Shown here: piece after piece, positions 9,296 through 16,317 of the stretch
Position numbering within the stretch: position 1 is the first letter of the stretch
Layout of the letters: each line of letters starts with the position of its first letter
Origin: Paractinoplanes rishiriensis
GTDB taxonomy: Bacteria; Actinomycetota; Actinomycetes; Mycobacteriales; Micromonosporaceae
NCBI RefSeq assembly: GCF_016862375.1
Contig: NZ_BOMV01000123.1
Coordinates: 1-35,138 of the forward strand
Reading direction: 5' to 3'
Length of the DNA: 35,138 nt
The notes under the pieces: generated by a model
The model's input: only the letters and a program-made list of their open reading frames with translations
What the model was told of the DNA's origin: nothing
Database searches by the model: none
Made by a program: the position numbers and the translations under genes

Positions 9296-10408
9296 TCAGC
9301 GCACGTCCGGGAAGGAACCGTCGCCGAACAGGATTCGAGCCGCCGCCCGGCGACCGGTAGGACTGCGCAGCGCGGCCACGGCAGCCTCGGCCGCGGCCAC
9401 CGAACGAACGCCGGCCAACACACGCCGCAGCAACAGCCGGCCGCGGAACCCGGCTCGCAGTGTCCTCCCGTCGTAGCGGCGCAACGCGTGCTGGTCGCCG
9501 TCGCACAAATATTCGACGATGATCGCCGCGGCGAATTCGGACATGCGCAGGCAGGGGTCGAGCCCACCAGCGGTCAGCGGTGAAACCGCGCCCGCCGCAT
9601 CGCCGACCAGCAGTCCGGCCGGACTGCTGGTCGGGCTGGCCAGCCGGCGCAGCACGCCGCCGACCGGGATGGGGCCGCCGCGCCTTTCGATGGGGCCGGT
9701 GGCCGCCGCCTGACCGGGTGCGTCCGCGACGAACCTGTCCAGCAGATGTCGCACTCCGGTGCGCATCGCGTGCGGGTATCCGGCGACCCCGACGTGCGCG
9801 CTGTGGCCGTCGTCGACGACCCAGCCGAGGTATCCCGGAGCGACGCGCGGGTCCAGCACACAGTGAAACGCCGGCTCCGAGGCGCCTGATGCAATCGGGT
9901 GAACGATCTCGGCTCCGACCAGGAACCGGCGATTCTGGTCGAGGCCCAGGTCACGGGCCACCCGGGAGCGCGCACCATCGGCACCGACGATGAACCGCGC
10001 CGCCACCGGATCGGTCCCCTCGAGACGGACCACGCCGTTGCCGACGCCGGCGTACCGCACGCCCAGGCGGACCTCGGCGCCCGCCCGCTCCGCCGCGCAA
10101 CGGGCATGCCGATAGACGCCCGCCATGTCGGCCACCCGATACTCGTCGCGGTCGCTGGTGAGCCGGATCGGCGCGCGTCGCGACGGCGGGTACAACAGCA
10201 CATCCCGCACGCCCGGCCCGAGCAGATGCTCCGGCACGTCGAAGTCGTCGAGCGTGCGCCGTACGAAGATCCCGGTCGTGCGAAGACCCGCCGACAACGA
10301 CCGGCGCCGCTCGACCACCAGCACGCCCAGGCCCCGCTGTGCGAGCAGACGTCCAGTCTGCAGGCCAGCGAGGCCAGCACCCACCACCACAACGTCTACT
10401 TCCCGCAC
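9296..10408 (-). CDS. FAD-dependent oxidoreductase, geranylgeranyl reductase-like family
   Basis: A 370-aa flavoprotein of the p-hydroxybenzoate hydroxylase/geranylgeranyl reductase superfamily. It has an N-terminal Rossmann motif VVVGAGLAGLQTGRLLA (GxGxxG) with the ERR acidic end of the second strand. A second FAD contact FIVGADGARSRVARDLGL is the DG-motif equivalent, and LLVGDAAGAVSPLTAGGL is the GD motif binding the ribityl chain. Family members reduce isoprenoid double bonds or hydroxylate aromatic compounds; the substrate here cannot be told. The GTG start at 10408 begins right at the Rossmann strand and is not preceded by a strong ribosome binding site. No biosynthetic neighbours are present, so its role is open. 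Confidence 0.82.
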   Translation of the reverse strand: MREVDVVVVGAGLAGLQTGRLLAQRGLGVLVVERRRSLSAGLRTTGIFVRRTLDDFDVPEHLLGPGVRDVLLYPPSRRAPIRLTSDRDEYRVADMAGVYRHARCAAERAGAEVRLGVRYAGVGNGVVRLEGTDPVAARFIVGADGARSRVARDLGLDQNRRFLVGAEIVHPIASGASEPAFHCVLDPRVAPGYLGWVVDDGHSAHVGVAGYPHAMRTGVRHLLDRFVADAPGQAAATGPIERRGGPIPVGGVLRRLASPTSSPAGLLVGDAAGAVSPLTAGGLDPCLRMSEFAAAIIVEYLCDGDQHALRRYDGRTLRAGFRGRLLLRRVLAGVRSVAAAEAAVAALRSPTGRRAAARILFGDGSFPDVR

Positions 10409-10634
10409 AGCCTGTGACAGTAGGGCCGTCGCCCCGCCACGGCGACGGACTGCACGCTACCGACCCATGACCTCTACATTCTCACCACAGAGTTCACCGA
10501 TGGCCGGCGCCAATTCGGCTGAGCAGTAATCCGCTCGTAACGACCATAGATGAGGATCGAAATCAGAGCGCGGTGAAGTGAGGTGGTGGCCCGACCGTTC
10601 GCCGAGCCCATCCTTGCTGGAGAGGGAGCTTCTC

Positions 10635-10796
10635 ATGCTCGATGTCTCACAGATCGACCGGCGATCCGGTCAAGACTGGCCGTACACCGAGAAGCAGATG
10701 GAGGAGAAGTTCGCTCTCCAGGACACCGCTCAGCAGCTGTACCCGCCCGCAGGGCGACGGGACCGCGGTTCGACGCGGAATCGGCACAGCTTGTGA
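10635..10796 (+). CDS. small hypothetical protein (53 aa), possibly frameshifted
   Basis: ATG 10635 is preceded by GGAGAGGGAGC, a good ribosome binding site. The first 37 residues (MLDVSQIDRRSGQDWPYTEK, then a QMEEKFALQDTAQQLYP segment) look like a genuine charged, partly helical protein; no family is recognised. After about 10745 composition turns Arg-rich and the frame stops. In another frame, RFDAESAQLVMRNTRSVFSE, VADVPDTFGVN and then a stop at 10915 also look coding, so a one- or two-base indel near 10745-10760 may have split a gene of about 90 codons. It ends just before the pilin-like gene at 10925 and probably shares its transcript. Confidence 0.45.
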   Translation: MLDVSQIDRRSGQDWPYTEKQMEEKFALQDTAQQLYPPAGRRDRGSTRNRHSL

Positions 10797-10924
10797 TGCG
10801 GAATACCCGCAGCGTCTTTTCCGAAGTGGCCGACGTCCCGGATACCTTCGGGGTTAACTGTCGAGGCGCTGTTCCCGACCCGATGGCGGGAATGACAACC
10901 TGCGAGCAGCCCTGAAGGTTCCTC

Positions 10925-11494
10925 ATGAGTGATTCTCCCGTCGACTTCACGACCACGCCGGTGCGGCCGGGACGGCAAGCGGCCATTTCCGACCGGTGGC
11001 GCCGGGCGGGGCTCATCGGACTGGCCGGCTCGGTTCTTGTCACTGCCGTTGTCGGGGTCTGCGCGGTGTGGCCTCCCCGCGGCTCCTGGGCGTCCGTGAA
11101 CACCGCGACCGCCGGGCCGGTCACCGCGACGACCGAGGACGGCCGCCACACCATCGCCGATCCGGCCCACGCGGCCAACAAGGCGACGAAGTCCGACGTG
11201 CGCGGAGCCATCGCAGCGGTCGAGCATTACTACACCGTCATCGGCCACTACCCGACCAGGGCGATCAACGGCGACAACAGCCGTGGCATCATGCCCCAGC
11301 TCGATCTCGGCGGCTCGACACCGGCAATCCAGCTTGCCGTCGGCACCCGGTTGTCATATGCCCCATACGCCCGCAGCTACCGGATCTGCGCGACGAATAC
11401 CCGCGGCACCGGCAAGTGGTTCCTGTACAACTCGGCGTCCGGCGGCTCGATAAAAGCCATCAGACGACCCGCCAACCCGGCAGTCTGCGCCTGA
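10925..11494 (+). CDS. membrane-anchored secreted protein with pseudopilin-like ectodomain
   Basis: A 189-aa protein with a short cytoplasmic N-terminus, one TM helix (about 27-48, GLIGLAGSVLVTAVVGVCAV) and an extracytoplasmic domain. That domain begins with a helix containing VRGAIAAVEHYYTVIGHYPT and continues through the YRICATNTRGTGKWFLYNSA strand region. The helix-then-YP pattern resembles the start of type II pseudopilin globular domains. However, there is no prepilin peptidase site with Glu at +5 and no secretion genes nearby, so a pilus role is not claimed. Two Cys in the mature part could form a disulfide. Start ATG 10925 follows GAAGG, nine bases after the end of the preceding alternative small frame. 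Confidence 0.7.
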   Translation: MSDSPVDFTTTPVRPGRQAAISDRWRRAGLIGLAGSVLVTAVVGVCAVWPPRGSWASVNTATAGPVTATTEDGRHTIADPAHAANKATKSDVRGAIAAVEHYYTVIGHYPTRAINGDNSRGIMPQLDLGGSTPAIQLAVGTRLSYAPYARSYRICATNTRGTGKWFLYNSASGGSIKAIRRPANPAVCA

Positions 11495-11546
11495 GAAGCG
11501 TAACGATATGTGAGCCACCGGCCCGGCCTCATCCCGAGCCGAACCC

Positions 11547-11780
11547 TCACGTCAGGTAGCCGACAGTTCACGCAGGGTGCGCAACCCTCTACTGTGTACA
11601 GAGTCGATCGACGCTGACCAATGGGGGCCCTCGTGAGATCTGGTGGACTGGCGATCGTGTGCGGGCTGCTGCTGGTCACCTCGCCGCAGGCGGCAGGCGC
11701 GGCCCCGGCCGGGCCGGCGGCCGAGCGGATCAGCGTGACCGGAGCCGGCGCGGAGGGTGACGGGATCAGCGGCTGGCCGT
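11547..11780 (+). repeat. copy 2 of the 233-bp duplication (intact 5' end of the propeller gene)
   Basis: This is the source-like copy: it continues without break into the full beta-propeller gene, unlike 8192-8424. Identity with copy 1 starts at TCACGTCAGGT and ends at GGCTGGCCGT. Most differences are in the first 30 bp. Both copies therefore carry the same upstream region, start codons and signal peptide. Confidence 0.9.
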
Positions 11781-12979
11781 CGGTCAGCGCGGACGGCCGC
11801 TACGTGGCGTTCGAGTCGGAGGCAGCCAATCTGGTGCCCGGCGACGTCAACGGCACCACGGACGTCTTCGTCCACGACCGGCTGCTCGGCACCACCGTCC
11901 GGCCGGTGACCAGCCTCGCCACCGGCCACCCGCAGGACGGCCTCTACGGCGCGGCGATCAGCGCGGACGGGCGGTACTTGTCGTTCACGTCCTGGGCGCC
12001 CGACCTGGTGCCCGGCGACACCAACAACACCTCCGACGTGTTCCTCCTGGAGCTGGCCACCGGCGCGATCGAGCGGATCAACCTGACCAGCGGCGGCGCG
12101 GAGGCGACGGGCGGCATCAGCTGGGGCTCGGACCTCAGCGCGGACGGCCGGTTCGTGACGTTCACGTCCCGGGCCGGCAACCTGCTGCCGGGCCGCGACA
12201 AGAACCACACCCGGGGCGCGGACGCGTTCGTGCGTGATCGGCTGACCGGCACCACCACGCTGGTCAGCGTCGCGCAGGACGGCCTGAACGGGCACTGGCC
12301 CAGCTACGACCGCGGCATCAGCGCCGACGGCCGGTACGTGGCGTTCACCTCCTCCGCCACCGACCTGCTGCCGGACGGCGCTCAGGTGATCGGCCTGTAC
12401 GTCCGCGACCTGCAGACCGGCACCACCACCCGGGAGACGCTGAGCAGCGCCGGCGATCCGGCCAGCATCGCCGGACTGCACACCGCGACTCTGAGCCGCG
12501 ACGGCCGCTACGTGACGTTCGATACCGCCCGGAACGACGTGGTCCCCGGCGACGCGAACAACGCCCGGGACATCTTCGTCCGGGACCGCATCACCGGCGA
12601 GGTCGAGCTGGTCAGCCTCGCTGGCGACGGCACGCAGGCCGACGGCGACAGCTGGGCCCCGCGGGTCAGCGACGGTGGCCGGTGCGTGGTCTTCGTGTCC
12701 GATGCGACCACGCTGGTGCCCGCCGACACCAACGGCCGGTCCGACCTCTTCGTCCGCGACCGCGACTCCGGCACCACCGCCCGCCTGACCGCCGACCACA
12801 CCACCGGCGGCGACCCGGACGGCGACTCCGACGGCGACGGCCGCAACGGCGGCACCAACCCGGTGGCACTGCGCCCCGACGGCAGCGAGACCGCCTTCCC
12901 GTCCGACGCGGCCAACCTGGTCCCGGCCGACACCAACGCCACCACCGACGTCTTCGTCAGCGACACCGGCTGCGGCTGA
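11621..12979 (+). CDS. secreted PD40/TolB-like beta-propeller protein
   Basis: A 452-aa exported protein built of repeated blades. The N-terminus is a Sec signal (AIVCGLLLVTSPQAAGA, cleavage near AGA-AP). Then about seven to eight repeats follow the pattern S-x-DGRYVxFxSxAxxLVPGDxNxxxDxFVxDxxxGxT, for example VSADGRYVAFESEAANLVPG, LSADGRFVTFTSRAGNLLPG and LSRDGRYVTFDTARNDVVPG. Such WD40-like PD40 repeats form a propeller used for protein or ligand binding on the cell surface; no catalytic residues are seen. A Gly-Asp-rich stretch (GDPDGDSDGDGRNGG) near the C-terminus could bind calcium. The start is uncertain: ATG 11621 lacks a clear ribosome binding site and GTG 11633, four codons later, is equally possible and is the one preserved in the duplicate. 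Confidence 0.82.
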   Translation: MGALVRSGGLAIVCGLLLVTSPQAAGAAPAGPAAERISVTGAGAEGDGISGWPSVSADGRYVAFESEAANLVPGDVNGTTDVFVHDRLLGTTVRPVTSLATGHPQDGLYGAAISADGRYLSFTSWAPDLVPGDTNNTSDVFLLELATGAIERINLTSGGAEATGGISWGSDLSADGRFVTFTSRAGNLLPGRDKNHTRGADAFVRDRLTGTTTLVSVAQDGLNGHWPSYDRGISADGRYVAFTSSATDLLPDGAQVIGLYVRDLQTGTTTRETLSSAGDPASIAGLHTATLSRDGRYVTFDTARNDVVPGDANNARDIFVRDRITGEVELVSLAGDGTQADGDSWAPRVSDGGRCVVFVSDATTLVPADTNGRSDLFVRDRDSGTTARLTADHTTGGDPDGDSDGDGRNGGTNPVALRPDGSETAFPSDAANLVPADTNATTDVFVSDTGCG

Positions 12980-13029
12980 GTCATCCCGCACCCGGCGTGC
13001 CGGGGGTCGGGCCCGGGTATGGCGTCACC

Positions 13030-13842
13030 ATGACTCCCCGCCCGGTCCGGGTCCTCACCGCCCTGCTGATCGCCACGGCCGCGGCCACCGTCGTGGTCGA
13101 GGTCCTCAATTTCTGGTACGCGCCGGACCACGGCACCGGGCTCGCGGTCCGCACGGGATGGGCCTTTGCCCGTACGCTTGCCTGGTTGGTTTTGATCTTC
13201 CAGGTCCGCCGGGCCCGGGCCACCGCCAAGCCGCTGAGCCTGATCCTGACCATGACCACGCTCTTCGCCGTCGGGCGCCTGATCGTCCCCGCCACCGGCC
13301 GCCCGCCGCTGCCCGGCCTGATCGGATTCGGCGTGCTGGCCCTGCTGTGCCTGACCGTGGTGGTCCTGCTCCACCGTCACCCGGCCGTCGACGCCCACCT
13401 GATCCACCAGCCGCGCCGCCTGACCCTGACGCGCGACGGCCTGAAGCTCCGCGAGGCCCCGCCCGGCGACCCGTGGGTGCTGACCGCCCGGCTGGCGTCG
13501 TTCAGCTACAGCCCGCTGATGCTGGTCCCGGCCCTGACCGCGGCCGGCACCCTGCGGCATCAGCTGGAGTGGACGCTGGCCGTGCTCTTCTGGATCCTGG
13601 CCGGCATCGCGGTCAGCTACGTCGCCCTGCTCTGCGCGTTCTTCGTCGGCCGGGGCAGCCAGACCGCCCGCCTCACGCTCGCCTCCGTCACGCTGGTGGT
13701 CGTGGCCTTCGACCTCCCGCTATGCGGCATCCTGCTGGGCGCGGACGGCCTGATCCGCGACGGAGCACCGCTGGTGGTGGCGGCCGCCCTGACCCTGTAC
13801 GCCCTCTGGCGAACCGCCCGGTCACCCGCCCTGGCCGGGTGA
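13030..13842 (+). CDS. hypothetical multi-pass membrane protein
   Basis: A 270-aa protein with about seven hydrophobic segments: VLTALLIATAAATVVVEVL near the N-terminus, then LAWLVLIFQV, LILTMTTLFAVGRLI, GFGVLALLCLTVVVLL, the 165-195 region, WTLAVLFWILAGIAVSYVAL and two near the C-terminus. A soluble loop of about 40 residues, rich in Arg and His, follows the fourth helix. I do not recognise a family. ATG 13030 was chosen over longer in-frame extensions that lie in the end of the propeller gene; no strong ribosome binding site is visible. A hairpin terminator overlaps its stop codon. Confidence 0.7.
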   Translation: MTPRPVRVLTALLIATAAATVVVEVLNFWYAPDHGTGLAVRTGWAFARTLAWLVLIFQVRRARATAKPLSLILTMTTLFAVGRLIVPATGRPPLPGLIGFGVLALLCLTVVVLLHRHPAVDAHLIHQPRRLTLTRDGLKLREAPPGDPWVLTARLASFSYSPLMLVPALTAAGTLRHQLEWTLAVLFWILAGIAVSYVALLCAFFVGRGSQTARLTLASVTLVVVAFDLPLCGILLGADGLIRDGAPLVVAAALTLYALWRTARSPALAG

Positions 13843-13847
13843 CCGGG
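13817..13847 (+). terminator. intrinsic-type hairpin between convergent genes
   Basis: CCCGGTCACCCG (13817-13828) pairs perfectly with CGGGTGACCGGG (13836-13847) around a 7-base loop. A short T-containing stretch (TTGTTCCG) follows. It spans the stop codon of the membrane protein and lies 9 bp before the 3' end of the convergent arabinofuranosidase gene. Confidence 0.7.
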
Positions 13848-13855
13848 TTGTTCCG

Positions 13856-14842
13856 TCAGCGTTGCAGGGTCAGGAGCGCCGGTCGCCACGGCAGCAGGTT
13901 GTAGGGCGTGCCGTCGGACCTCGGGTCCCGGCCCTGGTAGAGCATCTGCAGGTTGCACGGGTCGACGGTCTTGGTCTGATCCGGGTTGTGGCGCACCAGG
14001 TCGCCGTGGCTGACGTCGTTGGTCCAGGTGACGCCGGTGTTGGCCCGGCCCGCGAAGGGATTGCTCTCGGTGGCGGCCTGCGGCGTCCACGACCCGCCGA
14101 GGCTGGTGGCCGTGAACGAGCGGAAGAACCGCCCGTTCGCGCCCATCGCCTCGACAATCATCAGGTACAGGTTCTGGTCCTTGACCTTGTAGACCTCGAC
14201 GCCCTCGAACAGATTGGCCGTCGTGTCGCTCATGATTGTCGTGTAGTTCGCACCGAAGCTGCCCGGGAAGTTCCCGATCGGCATGCTCGACCGGTAGATC
14301 TTGCCGTTGTCCCCGGCGAAGAACATGTACATGGTCGTGCTGTCCGCGATGAGCGTCTGGTCGAGCGGGGACGAGCCGGGAATGCTCCCGGTGAACAGCG
14401 GCTGGTTTCCGGACCAGCCATTCGCGTTGGTGGGATCATTCGACGTCTTGTAGAAGAAAGGCGTCGCACCCCACTGTCCCGCCAGCACCCAGATGTTCTT
14501 CGGCGCGAAATACAACAGCGTCGGCGCGACCGCCCACGAGGACATGCCGTTCTGGCTGGCCGAGGCCATCTGGGACCAGTCAGTGAAAAGACCAAAATTC
14601 ATTGAGCCGTACGATTGAGACGTGTCGGTTGTCGACCCGTACACCAGATGCCGGCCGTTGTGGACGACATTGGTGAAGTCCTTCAGTCCGACCCACCCCG
14701 ATTTCGGGTTGACCAGCGGTCCGGTCGACGTCCACCGGTAGGTCGAGGGAAGATCACATGCTGCCGACGAGGATGCGGCGACGGCCGCCGTGCCCGCAGC
14801 AACGGTCAACGCGGCCGCAAGTAGGGAACTGGTAAGTCGCAC
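13856..14842 (-). CDS. secreted GH62 alpha-L-arabinofuranosidase
   Basis: A 328-aa exported enzyme that removes arabinose side chains from arabinoxylan or arabinan. A Sec signal (LLAAALTVAAGTAAVAASSS) is followed directly by the GH62 catalytic domain, starting CDLPSTYRWTSTGPL. Family landmarks are all present: SGWVGLKDF with the presumed catalytic base Asp, MNFGLFTDWSQMASASQN, APTLLYFAPKNIWVLA, LDQTLIAD with the second Asp, FFAGDNGKIYRSSMPIGNFP, NLFEGVEVYKV with the presumed acid Glu, and VDPCNLQMLYQG. Unlike many Streptomyces homologues it has no carbohydrate-binding module. The start is GTG 14842 with GAGGAG 6-7 bases upstream. It lies 9 bp after the LPMO gene and the two form an operon. 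Confidence 0.93.
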   Translation of the reverse strand: MRLTSSLLAAALTVAAGTAAVAASSSAACDLPSTYRWTSTGPLVNPKSGWVGLKDFTNVVHNGRHLVYGSTTDTSQSYGSMNFGLFTDWSQMASASQNGMSSWAVAPTLLYFAPKNIWVLAGQWGATPFFYKTSNDPTNANGWSGNQPLFTGSIPGSSPLDQTLIADSTTMYMFFAGDNGKIYRSSMPIGNFPGSFGANYTTIMSDTTANLFEGVEVYKVKDQNLYLMIVEAMGANGRFFRSFTATSLGGSWTPQAATESNPFAGRANTGVTWTNDVSHGDLVRHNPDQTKTVDPCNLQMLYQGRDPRSDGTPYNLLPWRPALLTLQR

Positions 14843-14851
14843 GGTGTCTCC

Positions 14852-15907
14852 TCAGGCCGCTTTGCAGCTGAGCTTGGGCGGATCGTTGGTGATCAGCCAG
14901 TTGCCCAGGAACCGGAACACGCGGCTGGCGCCGGCGGCCACCGTGCCGTTGTAGCCGACGTTGCTGGCCGCCCAGTTCGGGCCGGCCGCGGCCACGGTCG
15001 CGTCCCACGCCGAATCGACCACCTGGCCGTTCGGGAACTGCATGGTGACCGTCCAGCCGGTGATCGCGGTGGCGCCGGCGGTCACCGTGATCTCACCCTG
15101 GAACCGTCCGGTTTCCTGCTGGACCCGCTGGTAGGTGGCGTGGCAGCCGGAGTCGGCCGGCAGCGGGGGCGGCGGCGGGTCCGCCGGCGGGTCCGGGTTC
15201 CCGCCGGGGAAGCGGACGTCGGAGCACATGTAGTAGTTCTGATCGGCGTGCCCGGCCCGCCACACGGCGTAGACGATGTGCCGGCCGGTGCGGCCCGGGG
15301 CGCTGATTTGGAAGGAGTAGTCGACGCCGTTGAGGATCGGGTCGCCCGGCCGGGTCGGCCACCCCGAATCCGGGAACGGACCGGTGTCCTTGACGAGTTC
15401 CAGGTCGTTCCAGGTCAGCTTCTGCTTGGTCGGGTCGAAGCCCTGCCGCGTGACATAGAGATGGATGTACGCGGCGCCATGCCGGGCCTGGTCGTGCATG
15501 GTCCAGGTGAACGTGTTGTTCACGTCCCGGGCCCGCCAGTAACCGGGGACGTCCAGCGCGGCGTAGGTGCTGTCGCCGCCACCGCACAGTGATCCGTCCG
15601 GGACGCGGGCTCGGTGATCGTCGCGGACGTTGTCCTGGATCAGGCCGTTCCACGTCCACATGGCGGCCGGGTTCGCGTGCCAGGCCTGCCAGCACATCGG
15701 ATCCAGCTTGGCCATGACCGGGTTGTCCCAGGTGGTGTCCCAGCGATTGGAGCAGCCGTAGTGGCGCGACGGCGGGTCGATCGCCGAACCGTGCGCGGAC
15801 GCGGGACGGGCAGCGATCAGGAACGAGACCAGGACCATCGCGGCGAGCGCCGTGATGGTCAGCGGCCGCCGGACCCACGGCCGGCCGAGGAAGCTGAAGG
15901 AGGTCAC
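14852..15907 (-). CDS. AA10 lytic polysaccharide monooxygenase with CBM2
   Basis: A 351-aa secreted copper enzyme for oxidative cleavage of cellulose or chitin. The signal peptide ends ARPASA, exposing the N-terminal copper-binding His39 (HGSAIDPPSRHYGC). The AA10 domain runs to about 240 with QAWHANPAAMWTWNGLIQDN, YWRARDVNNTFTWTMHDQ, ARHGAAYIHLYVTRQGFDP (second histidine of the brace) and VYAVWRAGHADQNYYMCSDV. A Pro/Asp-rich linker (about 245-265) leads to a CBM2-like domain bounded by C at GCHATYQ and C at PKLSC; the usual surface Trp near its start is replaced (QQETGRFQG). The type is that of cellulose/chitin-active actinomycete LPMOs. Start: GTG 15907 with GGATGGAG upstream; an in-frame longer start at 15991 would give an unusually long signal and contain the palindrome. 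Confidence 0.9.
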   Translation of the reverse strand: MTSFSFLGRPWVRRPLTITALAAMVLVSFLIAARPASAHGSAIDPPSRHYGCSNRWDTTWDNPVMAKLDPMCWQAWHANPAAMWTWNGLIQDNVRDDHRARVPDGSLCGGGDSTYAALDVPGYWRARDVNNTFTWTMHDQARHGAAYIHLYVTRQGFDPTKQKLTWNDLELVKDTGPFPDSGWPTRPGDPILNGVDYSFQISAPGRTGRHIVYAVWRAGHADQNYYMCSDVRFPGGNPDPPADPPPPPLPADSGCHATYQRVQQETGRFQGEITVTAGATAITGWTVTMQFPNGQVVDSAWDATVAAAGPNWAASNVGYNGTVAAGASRVFRFLGNWLITNDPPKLSCKAA

Positions 15908-15922
15908 GGTGGCTCCATCCGG

Positions 15923-15938
15923 CTTGAAAGTTTCCAAG
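15923..15938. promoter_or_regulatory. palindrome CTTGAAAGTTTCCAAG in the LPMO leader
   Basis: The core GAAA-G-TTTC (15926-15934) is a perfect inverted repeat, extended imperfectly to CTTG…CAAG, 16 bp before the LPMO GTG. GAAA/TTTC inverted repeats have been reported upstream of actinomycete xylanase genes as repressor sites; equivalence here is inference. Confidence 0.55.
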
Positions 15939-16056
15939 GATGCATGGTTCTGTTTCGCCGGGAGGCGACCGCTGGCATCGATTCTCGTCAATAAGTTACC
16001 GTGCCCTCAGCGGCCTCAACCCCACTCCACCAGCATCAACGACGTGGAGACCGGTA

Positions 16057-16087
16057 CGAAAGTCTGGTGGAAAGTTTCCGCATTTCG
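16057..16087. promoter_or_regulatory. nested GAAA/TTTC inverted repeats between LPMO and the plus-strand genes
   Basis: GGAAA-G-TTTCC (16069-16079) is a perfect palindrome. It is flanked by CGAAA (16057-16061) and TTTCG (16083-16087), which are also mutually inverted and almost concentric. It shares the 9-bp core GAAAGTTTC with the site at 15926-15934. It lies 150 bp upstream of the LPMO and 110 bp upstream of the divergent small peptide, so it could serve either transcript. Confidence 0.5.
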
Positions 16088-16196
16088 GCGGGGCGGTCCA
16101 ATGTGGCCGGACGGGCCATTTCCCCGGCTCGGAGGGTCGGCAAGGATGAACGGTCACGCGGCGTGCCGACGCCGCTGACTCACGGGAGGACCGAAA

Positions 16197-16307
16197 ATGC
16201 GAACCGTCAAACGACTCGTCATCGTCACCGCCGCCGCTGCGGCCACGCTGCTGGCCTGGCAGGCCGCCGCCTCGGCGGCCTCGATGGTCGAGTACGCGCT
16301 GCTCTGA
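16197..16307 (+). CDS. 36-aa hydrophobic peptide ahead of the GGR-type reductase
   Basis: ATG 16197 is preceded by GGGAGGA with six-base spacing, the best ribosome binding site of this region. The product starts with a positively charged MRTVKRLVIV, continues with an Ala-rich hydrophobic run and ends ASMVEYALL. It looks like a signal peptide or single TM segment with almost nothing after it. The stop (16305-16307) is 10 bases before the GTG start of the reductase, which itself has no ribosome binding site. Translation of the reductase probably depends on reinitiation after this peptide. It may be a leader, a tiny membrane peptide, or the stump of a lost secreted protein. Confidence 0.5.
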   Translation: MRTVKRLVIVTAAAAATLLAWQAAASAASMVEYALL

Positions 16308-16317
16308 TCCCGCCCGC

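Noticed and set aside
12682..13029. Longer start for the membrane protein gene reaching into the propeller gene
   Set aside because: The extension is Arg/Pro/His-rich shadow of the propeller coding strand; the protein-like part begins at ATG 13030.
16197..16307. Flp/TadE-type pilin, suggested by MVEYALL in the 36-aa peptide
   Set aside because: The motif is followed at once by a stop codon, whereas in Flp pilins it begins the hydrophobic helix; there are no tad genes nearby, so the likeness is probably chance.
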